From contig JAOZOU010000007.1 of NCBI GenBank assembly GCA_029933125.1, forward strand, positions 62,001 to 126,000: DNA of 64,000 nt, in the 5' to 3' direction. The DNA is from a bacterium (GTDB lineage: Bacteria > Arandabacterota > Arandabacteria > Arandabacterales > Arandabacteraceae). The notes below the pieces were generated by a model that saw only the letters and a program-made list of their open reading frames with translations, did no database searches and was not told the DNA's origin. Position 1 is the first letter of the stretch; every line of letters starts with the position of its first letter. The translations under genes and the position numbers were made by a program. Below are positions 54,103 through 62,858 of the stretch, piece after piece.

Positions 54103-54501
54103 ATGCCGTCCGGGAAAGCACTCCATAATGTCAGACCTTCTGAGATAAGAGCCGCTGTTGAGGCTTTCAACGAAAGATACGGCGATATGGAGAAGGTGCT
54201 GTGGCATCTTTCGCGGGAAGCGGCTTGTGCCTTGCTCGCGAGGAGGAGATCACTGGCGATTGAGGTACTTGTCTGGACAATCAGAAGTTGGTGGGGAGTG
54301 CAGGGAGTAAGGAAAGAAACGAAAGCAATAGCGGCGGATACGCTTCTGCAACTTGACCGGAAGCCAGACTATTTCGGAAGAACTGTCGCTTTGGATGCTG
54401 AAAGCGATATATACCATCTGTTCTTGAACACCCACGTTCCGACAGTGTATTATTGCAGCCGGAATTTCATAGGCGACATGTCAAAAGATCGGGCTGCCTG
54501 A
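54103..54501 (+). pseudogene. Truncated paralogue of the 36052-36777 protein
   Basis: First ~95 aa align (EIRAAVEAFNERYGDMEKVLWHLSREA...VLVWTIRSWWGVQGVRKETK); the rest diverges. Confidence 0.75.
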
Positions 54502-54524
54502 GTTCTTGCACTATTCGAGGGAAT

Positions 54525-55382
54525 ATGATGGAGATCGCGGTTTATCGCCGTAACGACTATGCCTCATTTGGGAGGCGGTTCCTGGCGGTTGCCCTGGATG
54601 GTCTTGTCATTGCGGTTTTGGATGTTCTGACGCTGGTCATCGCTGGCATCTTAAGGGCTCCAGTGGAGCCGCTTCAGGTTATCGTCCCGCTTTTCTACAT
54701 TTTTGTTTACAAGGCAGATGGTGGCGACACTATTGGCTACCGCCTGGCAGGGATCCGGATTGTTGCCGTAGATGGATCTGAGCCAAGATTCTGGCAAATG
54801 GTTGTGAGAGAAATATGTGCCATCCTTTCAGCAGTATTGTTTTTCGCCGGGATGATAGCAATGCTTTTCGACCATTATCATCAGACTTGGCATGACAGAG
54901 TCGCCGGAACATATGTCATCAAGAGGGGTGCGCAACCATTTTACACGTTCCGGACGGAAAGGGAAAGAATGGTAAACATTCCTGGTTTCATCAGACTAAG
55001 TGCTGTTTCCATTGCAATAATTGCTGTGCTTGTTGGTAGCATCTTCTATTTTATGCGGCGCCATCCGGCTTGTGCAGCCTCTGTCGCATTTATCAGACAA
55101 AATCCTCAAGTGGCTGAAATGGTTGGTGGTGAGATTGAGAAGACCAGATGTGTCAGCATAAAGACCCACACCAGGGGCGAGGCAGGTGAAGCAAGAGTCA
55201 TAATCCAGATTATTGGCAACAAGGGAGAGATCATGGTTCGCACGGAGCTGACCAAGTCCGGGCGATCCTGGAAAGTGATAAGGGCAAGTATTATTGGAGG
55301 TGATGAGGTCGAAGAGCTCGAGGTGGGGGAAGGAATGGCATGTGGTGACCGACCTGCTTTAGTAGCCTCAGCTGCCCTTTGA
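54525..55382 (+). CDS. RDD-family membrane protein
   Basis: ASFGRRFLAVALDGLVIAVLDVLT...GDTIGYRLAGIRIVAVDG. Confidence 0.8.
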   Translation: MMEIAVYRRNDYASFGRRFLAVALDGLVIAVLDVLTLVIAGILRAPVEPLQVIVPLFYIFVYKADGGDTIGYRLAGIRIVAVDGSEPRFWQMVVREICAILSAVLFFAGMIAMLFDHYHQTWHDRVAGTYVIKRGAQPFYTFRTERERMVNIPGFIRLSAVSIAIIAVLVGSIFYFMRRHPACAASVAFIRQNPQVAEMVGGEIEKTRCVSIKTHTRGEAGEARVIIQIIGNKGEIMVRTELTKSGRSWKVIRASIIGGDEVEELEVGEGMACGDRPALVASAAL

Positions 55383-55922
55383 ACTACCTTCCAACTGACA
55401 TACCCGAGACATCCAATTCTAACCACTCCACGTGGATCACCCATGGAAATGGCTGTCAAGTACTTAGCATTTCCGTTGATCCGAGACTTTAAGATCATAT
55501 CGCCTTGTTCATACTCAAACTCCTTCTCAACGCATCCTTCCTTGCATCCTCATTCGAGGGTCTTGCCATGAGTCCCGATGGATCTCTCACAGTCAGTCAC
55601 CCATCCGTACTCTGCGGCACACTATACAATGGGACTCCAGCCTCTCAATCACCATGAGGACCTCTTGTGGGTCATGACCCCCTGGAGATGGCTGGAATCT
55701 GCCTGCTCTATGTCTCTGAAGGGCTCGTTACGCTTCAGCATGAAGTAGATCACCTTCAAGCTCCCTCTTGCCACAGCCGGAGTGATGGACTATACTGAGC
55801 ACGAGAAGCTTGCCTGCGATACCCTTGGGATGCGAGTCAGGACAGGAGAGTGATGGGGCAGCAGAGGGATAGAGCCTAAGTGAAGGTGTGAGGCATAGGA
55901 TCCAAAGGTCAAATCGGCAATC

Positions 55923-56363
55923 ATGACGAGATTCGCAATTCGTCAGGCAACTGGCAGCGACCTTGATAGCATCTTTACGTTTGACCATCTTGCCAGAGAA
56001 GACGCCCGCCATCGAGCCTTTGTCGAGCGTTCCGTGCGCGCAGGACATTGCTTTGTTGTCGAAACCCGAGATCAGGTTATCGGCTACGGTGTTTTCGAAC
56101 ATTCTTTCTATCAGCACGGCTTTGTTTCCATGCTTTACATTGCACCCGATTTAAGGAGACAGGGTGCTGGGTCGATGTTGATGAGACACTTCGAATCGAT
56201 TTGCCAGACGGACAGGCTCTTCACATCCACCAACCTATCGAATCTGCCCACGCAATCACTGCTTGCGAAGTTGGGGTACACGTTGAGCGGTGTCATTCAT
56301 CATCTTGACAGGAACGATCCCGAACTGGTTTACGTCAAATTCCTGAGACAGGATGGAAGCTAA
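55923..56363 (+). CDS. GNAT-family N-acetyltransferase
   Basis: FVSMLYIAPDLRRQGAGSMLMRHFE. Confidence 0.88.
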   Translation: MTRFAIRQATGSDLDSIFTFDHLAREDARHRAFVERSVRAGHCFVVETRDQVIGYGVFEHSFYQHGFVSMLYIAPDLRRQGAGSMLMRHFESICQTDRLFTSTNLSNLPTQSLLAKLGYTLSGVIHHLDRNDPELVYVKFLRQDGS

Positions 56364-56404
56364 GCAGTCTGGTTTGCGGTGGTGACTTGAGGGGAGATTC
56401 CGAT

Positions 56405-56782
56405 ATGGCTCGAGACAAAATTGCGTACCTTATCAACCCGACTGAGGCTCCGTGCCTGGTGCAGATGCCCGTGCTTGAAACGGCCATCCTTACAGGGCTT
56501 CGTGGCGAGAGGATGATGATGGTTCTCAATACCACACTACCGGGGCACACGGTACCGCTACATTCGCATCCACATGAACAGATCGGAATGGTCTATGCTG
56601 GCAAAGCCATGCTCCGCATTGGTGATGAGGAGCGGGTTGTTGAGAAGGGCGACTTTATTGCATCCCTACAAATGTTCCACACAGCGATACCTGCGTTGGG
56701 GATGAGCCTTTTGTGATGCTCGATATTCTTCTATCCAGTGCGTGAAGATTTCATTGAGAAACCCAACCAGGCATCGGCCTAG
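56405..56782 (+). pseudogene. Cupin-domain protein with C-terminal frameshifts
   Basis: GHTVPLHSHPHEQIGMVYAGKAMLRIGDEERVVEKGDF in frame; GDEPFVMLDI and PVREDFIEKPNQASA continue in the other two frames. Confidence 0.7.
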
Positions 56783-56867
56783 GGATAGGAATTGTGCGTC
56801 AGTGATCCGAACCGTGGCAACTGGCGATTGAAACAGCGACAGTCACCGATACATCCTCTGTGCAAGC

Positions 56868-58685
56868 TTGATGATTCGACTCGCCTCTTGTAGAATGCAG
56901 GCGATGCCCAACTCTGAGATCATTCTTGTCCTCTGTGTTGTCGCCGGTGCGGTCTATCTTTTCGTTACTGAGAAGCTTCGCATTGATGTAACAGCGATTG
57001 TTATTCTTGTTGCGCTGCTTGCTTTGAGGCTCATTCCAGCTAGGGCTGCGCTCTATGGATTTGCCAATCCAGCCACTGCCACCGTTGCCTCGATGTTTGT
57101 CCTGAGTGCAGGGCTCAGTCGAACAGGGCTTGTTGACTGGCTTGTGAGGCGTCTCGATCGGCTCGCAGGTAATGGCGAATTACAACTCATGCTTGTGCTC
57201 TGCCTTGCAATTGCCTTTCTCTCAGCCTTTGTGGTGAACACCGCTACGGTCGCCATCTTTATTCCTGTTGCAACAGTGCTTGCTCGGCGACGAAAGATTG
57301 CCGAGTCACGCATCCTCATGCCGCTTTCGTTTGCAAGCCAGTTCGGAGGTGTCTGCACGCTCGTGGGCACATCCACGAACATTCTTGTCAACTCGATTGC
57401 CGTCTCAAGCGGACTTCCTGCTTTTGGACTTTTCGAGTTTGCTCGGCTTGGGCTCATTATGGCAGGAGTGGGTATCGTCTATCTCATTGTGGTGGGGCGG
57501 TGGCTCCTTCCCAAGCGTCATGCGACTGTGCAGCAGGTGGATAAGTACAGGCTCTCGGAGTACTTGGTTGAACTGAAAGTGCCGCAGGATTCATCTCTCA
57601 TTGGAAAGTCATGGCGTGAGGTTGTAAAGCAGGGGGATGAAGAGGTACAGCTTCTTAAACTCATTCGGGGGGAGCAGACAAAGTGGCGCCCAAGGGAGAT
57701 ACCAATTGCAGCCGATGATGTACTTCTTGTGCGGGGTGATGCAGCAAGGCTTATGAAAGTGAGGGACGAGTTTGGACTTGAGACTCGCGCAGATGAGAAA
57801 GTCGAAGATAAGAAGTTGAGCTCGGATGATGTGAAGCTTGTTGAAGCGCTTGTGCCTCCGCAATCCTATCTTGTGGGGAGAACAATCGAGGGTGCCGATC
57901 TTTCTAGGCGTTTTGGTTGCGTCGTGCTTGCACTTCAACGCAGAGGACGAGTGCTTGGGGAAAGGCTTGGCAAGATAAGACTCGATGCCAACGATACACT
58001 TCTTTTGCAATGTGACGTTAATAATGTGCAGAGGCTTATGCGTTCACCCAATCTCATTGTGACGAGTGAGCTTACGGAGCTTTTCCTCCGCAAGGATAGA
58101 GCTCTCATTGCTCTTGGTATTCTTGCAAGTGTGCTCACATTTGCTGCTCTCGGTGTGCTTCCTATTCTTCTGGCAACACTCTTTGGAGCGGTTGCGATGG
58201 TTGTAACAGGATGCCTGAGGATTGATGAGGCGTATCAGGCAATCGATTGGAAGATAATCTTCCTGCTTGGTGGAATTTTGCCCCTCGGTTTGGCATTGCA
58301 GGAGACAGGGGCTGCATCGTGGCTTTCGGGTTTGGTCTTGGGAAGTTTCGCTTCGCATGGGCCTGTAGTTGTGCTCGCAGTGCTTTACATCACGACTGCT
58401 GCTCTAACGGAGGGTATGTCAAACAATGCAGCTGCTGTGCTTCTCGCTCCAATAGCCCTGTCAATGGCGACTCGCATGAATGTCGATCCGCGCCCGTTCC
58501 TCATTGCCATAACTTTTGCGGCATCAACGAGCTTTGCCACGCCAGTCGGTTATCAAACCAATACAATGGTTTATGCGGCAGGCGGCTATCGCTTTAGCGA
58601 CTTTTCCAAAGTTGGCATCCCGCTCAACCTCATCTTCTGGGCACTCGCCGTCCTCCTCATCCCCCACTTCTGGGGTCGGAGCTAA
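56868..58685 (+). CDS. SLC13-type permease with TrkA-C domains
   Basis: Polytopic; YGFANPATATVASMFVLSAGLSRTGLVDWL; two RCK-C-like segments; the stop codon lies in a repeat (TGGGGTCGGAGCTAA). Confidence 0.88.
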   Translation: MMIRLASCRMQAMPNSEIILVLCVVAGAVYLFVTEKLRIDVTAIVILVALLALRLIPARAALYGFANPATATVASMFVLSAGLSRTGLVDWLVRRLDRLAGNGELQLMLVLCLAIAFLSAFVVNTATVAIFIPVATVLARRRKIAESRILMPLSFASQFGGVCTLVGTSTNILVNSIAVSSGLPAFGLFEFARLGLIMAGVGIVYLIVVGRWLLPKRHATVQQVDKYRLSEYLVELKVPQDSSLIGKSWREVVKQGDEEVQLLKLIRGEQTKWRPREIPIAADDVLLVRGDAARLMKVRDEFGLETRADEKVEDKKLSSDDVKLVEALVPPQSYLVGRTIEGADLSRRFGCVVLALQRRGRVLGERLGKIRLDANDTLLLQCDVNNVQRLMRSPNLIVTSELTELFLRKDRALIALGILASVLTFAALGVLPILLATLFGAVAMVVTGCLRIDEAYQAIDWKIIFLLGGILPLGLALQETGAASWLSGLVLGSFASHGPVVVLAVLYITTAALTEGMSNNAAAVLLAPIALSMATRMNVDPRPFLIAITFAASTSFATPVGYQTNTMVYAAGGYRFSDFSKVGIPLNLIFWALAVLLIPHFWGRS

Positions 58686-59348
58686 AAATCTGCATTTCGG
58701 CATCTCTGGCACGGAAGTTGCTATGCGAGTCTGGTCTCTGATCTGATGACAAGATCTGGGGCATTTGACAGTTGGAGCATCCCGACGAGTTAAAACCTTC
58801 GGCTGCGAAGGAGTTATGGGTAAAGATTTTATAGCCTATGGAATTCAGCCAAAGGTTTCAGGGCTACGGGAGCGCTACTGGATAGAAAATCCGGCTCACA
58901 CTATCTTCAAGCCGGTTCTGGGTCTTTCTCAGAGAGCGCGTCACTTGGAGAACTATGACGATGTATCACTTACCTGTGGCGCTTGTCACGACGTCAGCCT
59001 AAATGGCTACCCCTTACCTTCATGATCTTGAAGGCTGCTTTGCGATGCGGTGCTTGCCTGACCAGATGAGCAGAGGCTTTCGTCACGAAACTCATCACCG
59101 CCTGTATTTTGGGTAGAACTCCACTTGACGTGCGGGGTGCCACAGCTTAGATTTGCCGTAACCCAGAACCCGATTGATGGAGATGGCTTGGACTATACCG
59201 AGTAACTCCAGCACGAGTCCTGAACCCCAGACTTGTTGCTTCATCTTCTGAGCTTGTGCACGCAGGAGCGTCTGAGGATGTGCTTAAGGATGGACGAAAG
59301 ACGGTTATTTTCACATGACGAAGGTTGCAGATTTTTAGCTCCGACCCC
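58672..59348. mobile_element. Putative 677-bp element with perfect 23-bp terminal inverted repeats
   Basis: GGGGTCGGAGCTAAAAATCTGCA at 58672-58694 and its exact reverse complement TGCAGATTTTTAGCTCCGACCCC at 59326-59348. Confidence 0.55.
58707..58722 (+). promoter_or_regulatory. Candidate sigma54 (-24/-12) promoter inside the repeat element
   Basis: TGGCACGGAAGTTGCT matches TGGCACG-N4-TTGC(A/T) at every fixed position. Confidence 0.55.
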
Positions 59349-59459
59349 GGAAGGGGGGGATTTGGAGATTTTTAGCTCCGACCCCGGAAAGGAGGGATTT
59401 GGAGATTTTTAGCTCCGACCCCGGAAAGGAGGGATTTGGAGATTTTTAGCTCCGACCCC
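59349..59459. repeat. Three tandem 37-bp copies ending in TTTTTAGCTCCGACCCC
   Basis: Units 59349-59385, 59386-59422, 59423-59459 (ggaaaggagggatttggagatttttagctccgacccc). Confidence 0.95.
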
Positions 59460-61529
59460 AGGAAGGTTAGGAACGTTGGGTTGATGGCTCATATTGATGC
59501 GGGCAAGACCACGGTGACTGAGCGCATTCTTTTCTTCACCGGCAAAAGCCATCGTATCGGTGAGGTGCACGATGGCAAAGCCACAATGGATTGGATGGTG
59601 CAGGAGCAGGAGCGCGGCATAACCATAACGTCGGCTGCCACAACGACCTATTGGAAGGGCTACCGCATCAATATCATTGATACCCCTGGTCACGTTGATT
59701 TTACAGCTGAGGTCGAACGCTCGCTGCGCGTGCTTGATGGAACCGTCGCCCTTTTCTGTGCAGTTGGTGGGGTTCAGCCGCAATCGGAGACAGTCTGGCG
59801 TCAGGCGGAGAAGTACCGGGTTCCCAGAATTGCTTTTGTCAACAAGATGGATCGGGCAGGGGCGGATTTCGAAGCGGTAGTTGAGGAGATCCGACGAGAA
59901 CTCGGCGGCAATGCTGTGCCAATTACAATCCCCATCGGAGCCGAATCCAACTTCAAAGGCATAATTGATATCGTTGAGATGAAAGCCATCTACTACGATG
60001 ATACCGAAAGTGGCGCCGTAATGAGGATTGAGGAAATCCCTAAAGACGTGCTTGAGAAGGCCCGCGAAGCCGAACGGATCCTCATTGAGCGTATCAGCGA
60101 GCAGGATGATCTGCTTATGGAGAAATTCATCGACGGCATCCAACCCGAACGAGACGAAGTTGTGAAGGCTATGCGCCAGGCAACAATTGATGGGCGCATC
60201 ATTCCAGTGCTATGTGGATCGGCCTTACGCAACAAGGGTATAAGGCGCTTGCTCGATGCTATAGTCGATTTCCTGCCTTCTCCGCTTGATCTTCCCCCTG
60301 TCATAGGTACAAATGATGAGACAGGTGTAGAGATCCTGAGACAGCCGAGTGATGATGCACCTTTAGCAGCACTTGCCTTCAAGGTCCAGACCGATAAGCA
60401 CACAGGTAAGCTCACCTATGTGAGGGTTTACTCGGGGATACTCAAGGCAGGTGAGGTGGTATACAACTCAACAAGACAGAAACTTCAGCGTGTTGGACGC
60501 ATCTTTGAGATGCATGCTAACAAGCGCTACGCAATTGACGAGCTTCATGCAGGCGACGTTGGTGCGGTAATCGGACTCAGTGATACCCAGACTGGCGATA
60601 CGATTTGCAAGCAGGATGAACCAATCATCCTCGAGTCAATCGAATTTCCTGCTCCCGTTATAGATGTTGCCATAGCACCTGAGACAAGGGCCGACAGTGA
60701 TCGCCTGGGTCGGGCGCTCAACAAACTTGCTGAAGAAGATCCCACCTTCATTGCGAAGACAGATCCTGAAACAGGTGAGGTTATAATCTCAGGTATGGGG
60801 GAGCTTCATCTTGATATAATCACCGATCGCCTGCGCAGAGAATTCGGTGTTGGTGTATCAGTTGGCAAACCCCAGGTTGCCTACCGTGAGACGATCATTG
60901 GATCGGTTGATCATAGCTACAAGCATGTGAAACAAACCGGTGGTCATGGACAGTATGCTCACGTCTGCATCCATGTGGAGCCGAGCCCGCCAAGATCAGG
61001 TTTCCAGTTTGAGAACAAGGTAACAGGTGGAAGAATTCCACGTGAGTACATCCCTGCAATTGAGCGAGGCATAGTCGATGCAATGGCTGAGGGACCCTAC
61101 GCCGGTTATCCGATGGTTGATGTTAGGGTTGTCCTCGTTGATGGATCAGCTCATGAGGTTGACTCATCTGAGCAGGCTTTTCGCATCTGTGCTGCTCATG
61201 CCTTCAAGGAAGCATGCAAGAAAGCCGGGCTTGAACTCCTTGAACCCATCATGCGAGTTGAGGTCACAGTACATGAGGAACACGTCGGCGCGGTTACTTC
61301 GAATCTATGCTCTAAGCGCGGAAGGATTCTAAATGTTGAGGCAAAGGGCAAGACAAGTGTACTCACAGCCCATGTACCACTGGCTGAGATGTTTGGTTAC
61401 GCAAGTGAATTGAGGAATCTTACCAGCGGTCGTGGTGAGTTCACAATGCATTTTGAGCACTATGAGGCTGTTCCCTATTCGATAGCTGAGGCGATCGTTG
61501 AGGCTCGCAGAAAATCCAGAGCGAATTAG
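59436..61529 (+). CDS. fusA: Elongation factor G (TTG start inside the repeat)
   Basis: [39 protein letters not shown]...DTPGHVDFT...[10 protein letters not shown]; full EF-G length. Confidence 0.93.
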   Translation: MEIFSSDPRKVRNVGLMAHIDAGKTTVTERILFFTGKSHRIGEVHDGKATMDWMVQEQERGITITSAATTTYWKGYRINIIDTPGHVDFTAEVERSLRVLDGTVALFCAVGGVQPQSETVWRQAEKYRVPRIAFVNKMDRAGADFEAVVEEIRRELGGNAVPITIPIGAESNFKGIIDIVEMKAIYYDDTESGAVMRIEEIPKDVLEKAREAERILIERISEQDDLLMEKFIDGIQPERDEVVKAMRQATIDGRIIPVLCGSALRNKGIRRLLDAIVDFLPSPLDLPPVIGTNDETGVEILRQPSDDAPLAALAFKVQTDKHTGKLTYVRVYSGILKAGEVVYNSTRQKLQRVGRIFEMHANKRYAIDELHAGDVGAVIGLSDTQTGDTICKQDEPIILESIEFPAPVIDVAIAPETRADSDRLGRALNKLAEEDPTFIAKTDPETGEVIISGMGELHLDIITDRLRREFGVGVSVGKPQVAYRETIIGSVDHSYKHVKQTGGHGQYAHVCIHVEPSPPRSGFQFENKVTGGRIPREYIPAIERGIVDAMAEGPYAGYPMVDVRVVLVDGSAHEVDSSEQAFRICAAHAFKEACKKAGLELLEPIMRVEVTVHEEHVGAVTSNLCSKRGRILNVEAKGKTSVLTAHVPLAEMFGYASELRNLTSGRGEFTMHFEHYEAVPYSIAEAIVEARRKSRAN

Positions 61530-61566
61530 CGAGCCTCAGCAAAATGTCCTTCCAGGCGCTGATGCT

Positions 61567-62388
61567 TTATGCTTTTGCCTTCGTCTCTTCGTAGATGTGG
61601 ACATCACGCTGGGGATACGGGATCGAAAGCCCAGCCCGCTCGAGTTCCACCTTGGCTTTCTCAAGGGTGTCGAAGTAGACGGACCAGTAGTCAGACGGCT
61701 TGGTCCATGGACGGCAGACGAGGTTCACGCTGCTGTCACCAAGCTCCGAGACCGCAACCAGCGGCGGTGGATCCTTGAGCACTCTTGGATCGGACCTGAC
61801 GATATTCTCGAGCACCTCCTTAGCCTTCTTGATGTCATCGTCGTAAGAGATGCCGAAAACCATTTCAAGCCTGCGCTTGTCAATGGCGGAGAAGTTGACG
61901 ATCTTGTCGTTGGTTATCTGGGAGTTGGGAACGATTATGCGACGATTGTCAGGATGATTCAGAATCGTTGTGAAAATGCCAATCTGCTCGACTGTTCCCG
62001 CTACTCCCGCAACCTCGACAAAGTCACCAACCCTAAAGGGCTTGAAAATGATGAGCATAACTCCAGCGGCGAAATTGGAAAGCGACCCCTGCAGAGCCAG
62101 ACCAATTGCAAGACCAGCAGCACCCAACAACGCAACAAGCGAAGTCGTTCTGATGCCAATTTTGTCGATTGCGGCAATAATGACGAAAGCCAGAAGCAGG
62201 AAGTAAGCAAGCCTCGCAAGGAACTTTGAGAGGGTTGGATCGATATTGCTCCTGTCCATCAGCCGCTTGAGCAATTTTGCTACAAGCCCTGCAACCCAGC
62301 GTCCGATCACAAAGATCAAGACCGCCGCGACAATCTTAAATCCATATGTCATCAAAAAATCGGGCACCTTATGAAGGAAATCCTCCAT
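61567..62388 (-). CDS. MscS-family mechanosensitive channel
   Basis: VALLGAAGLAIGLALQGSLSNFAAGVMLIIFKPFRVGDFVEVAGVAGTVEQIGIFTTIL. Confidence 0.92.
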   Translation of the reverse strand: MEDFLHKVPDFLMTYGFKIVAAVLIFVIGRWVAGLVAKLLKRLMDRSNIDPTLSKFLARLAYFLLLAFVIIAAIDKIGIRTTSLVALLGAAGLAIGLALQGSLSNFAAGVMLIIFKPFRVGDFVEVAGVAGTVEQIGIFTTILNHPDNRRIIVPNSQITNDKIVNFSAIDKRRLEMVFGISYDDDIKKAKEVLENIVRSDPRVLKDPPPLVAVSELGDSSVNLVCRPWTKPSDYWSVYFDTLEKAKVELERAGLSIPYPQRDVHIYEETKAKA

Positions 62389-62858
62389 TGCTCCCTCCTT
62401 TCCCTTTGGGTGAAAACAGGTCCCAGCACTCTTGCCGGACACCGCTTGCACCTTATCATGCTTGCGATGCCCATCTCAAGCTAGCTTCGTCGAGTTGACT
62501 CCTTTGGTTGTGGCTGAGAGAGGGTTTCGGCAACACTTATGTGTCCCCCAGACACACTTCAGCTATTACTCTTTAGCCCGCATCTCCTTCACCGTCGACT
62601 CCGCTCATGCTGCGATGCTAACTTATTTCGGAACAGGAGGTTAGGACTCCCTCTCCAAAGAACCTTCTCTCGAGAGGCGGGCACTATCCTTGGCACGGTG
62701 GCATAGAAATTGCCTTGTCTGGGACTGGGGAGTCTTTTTGCCATGCCACAGCGTGGTTTAATCGAAGTCTTTACAACTCCCACCAGTAGGGGTTACGATA
62801 CAAGATTGTTGGGTTCAAACCTTTAAACAAGTTGTCGCCAGCGAAAGGAGGTAGTGTC

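Noticed and set aside
59349-59459. Tandem repeats as a CRISPR array
   Set aside because: Units are directly adjacent with no unique spacers; no cas genes in the window.
59409-60143. 244-aa minus-strand ORF over the fusA start
   Set aside because: Antisense to EF-G; its C-terminus is only translated repeat sequence ([17 protein letters not shown]).
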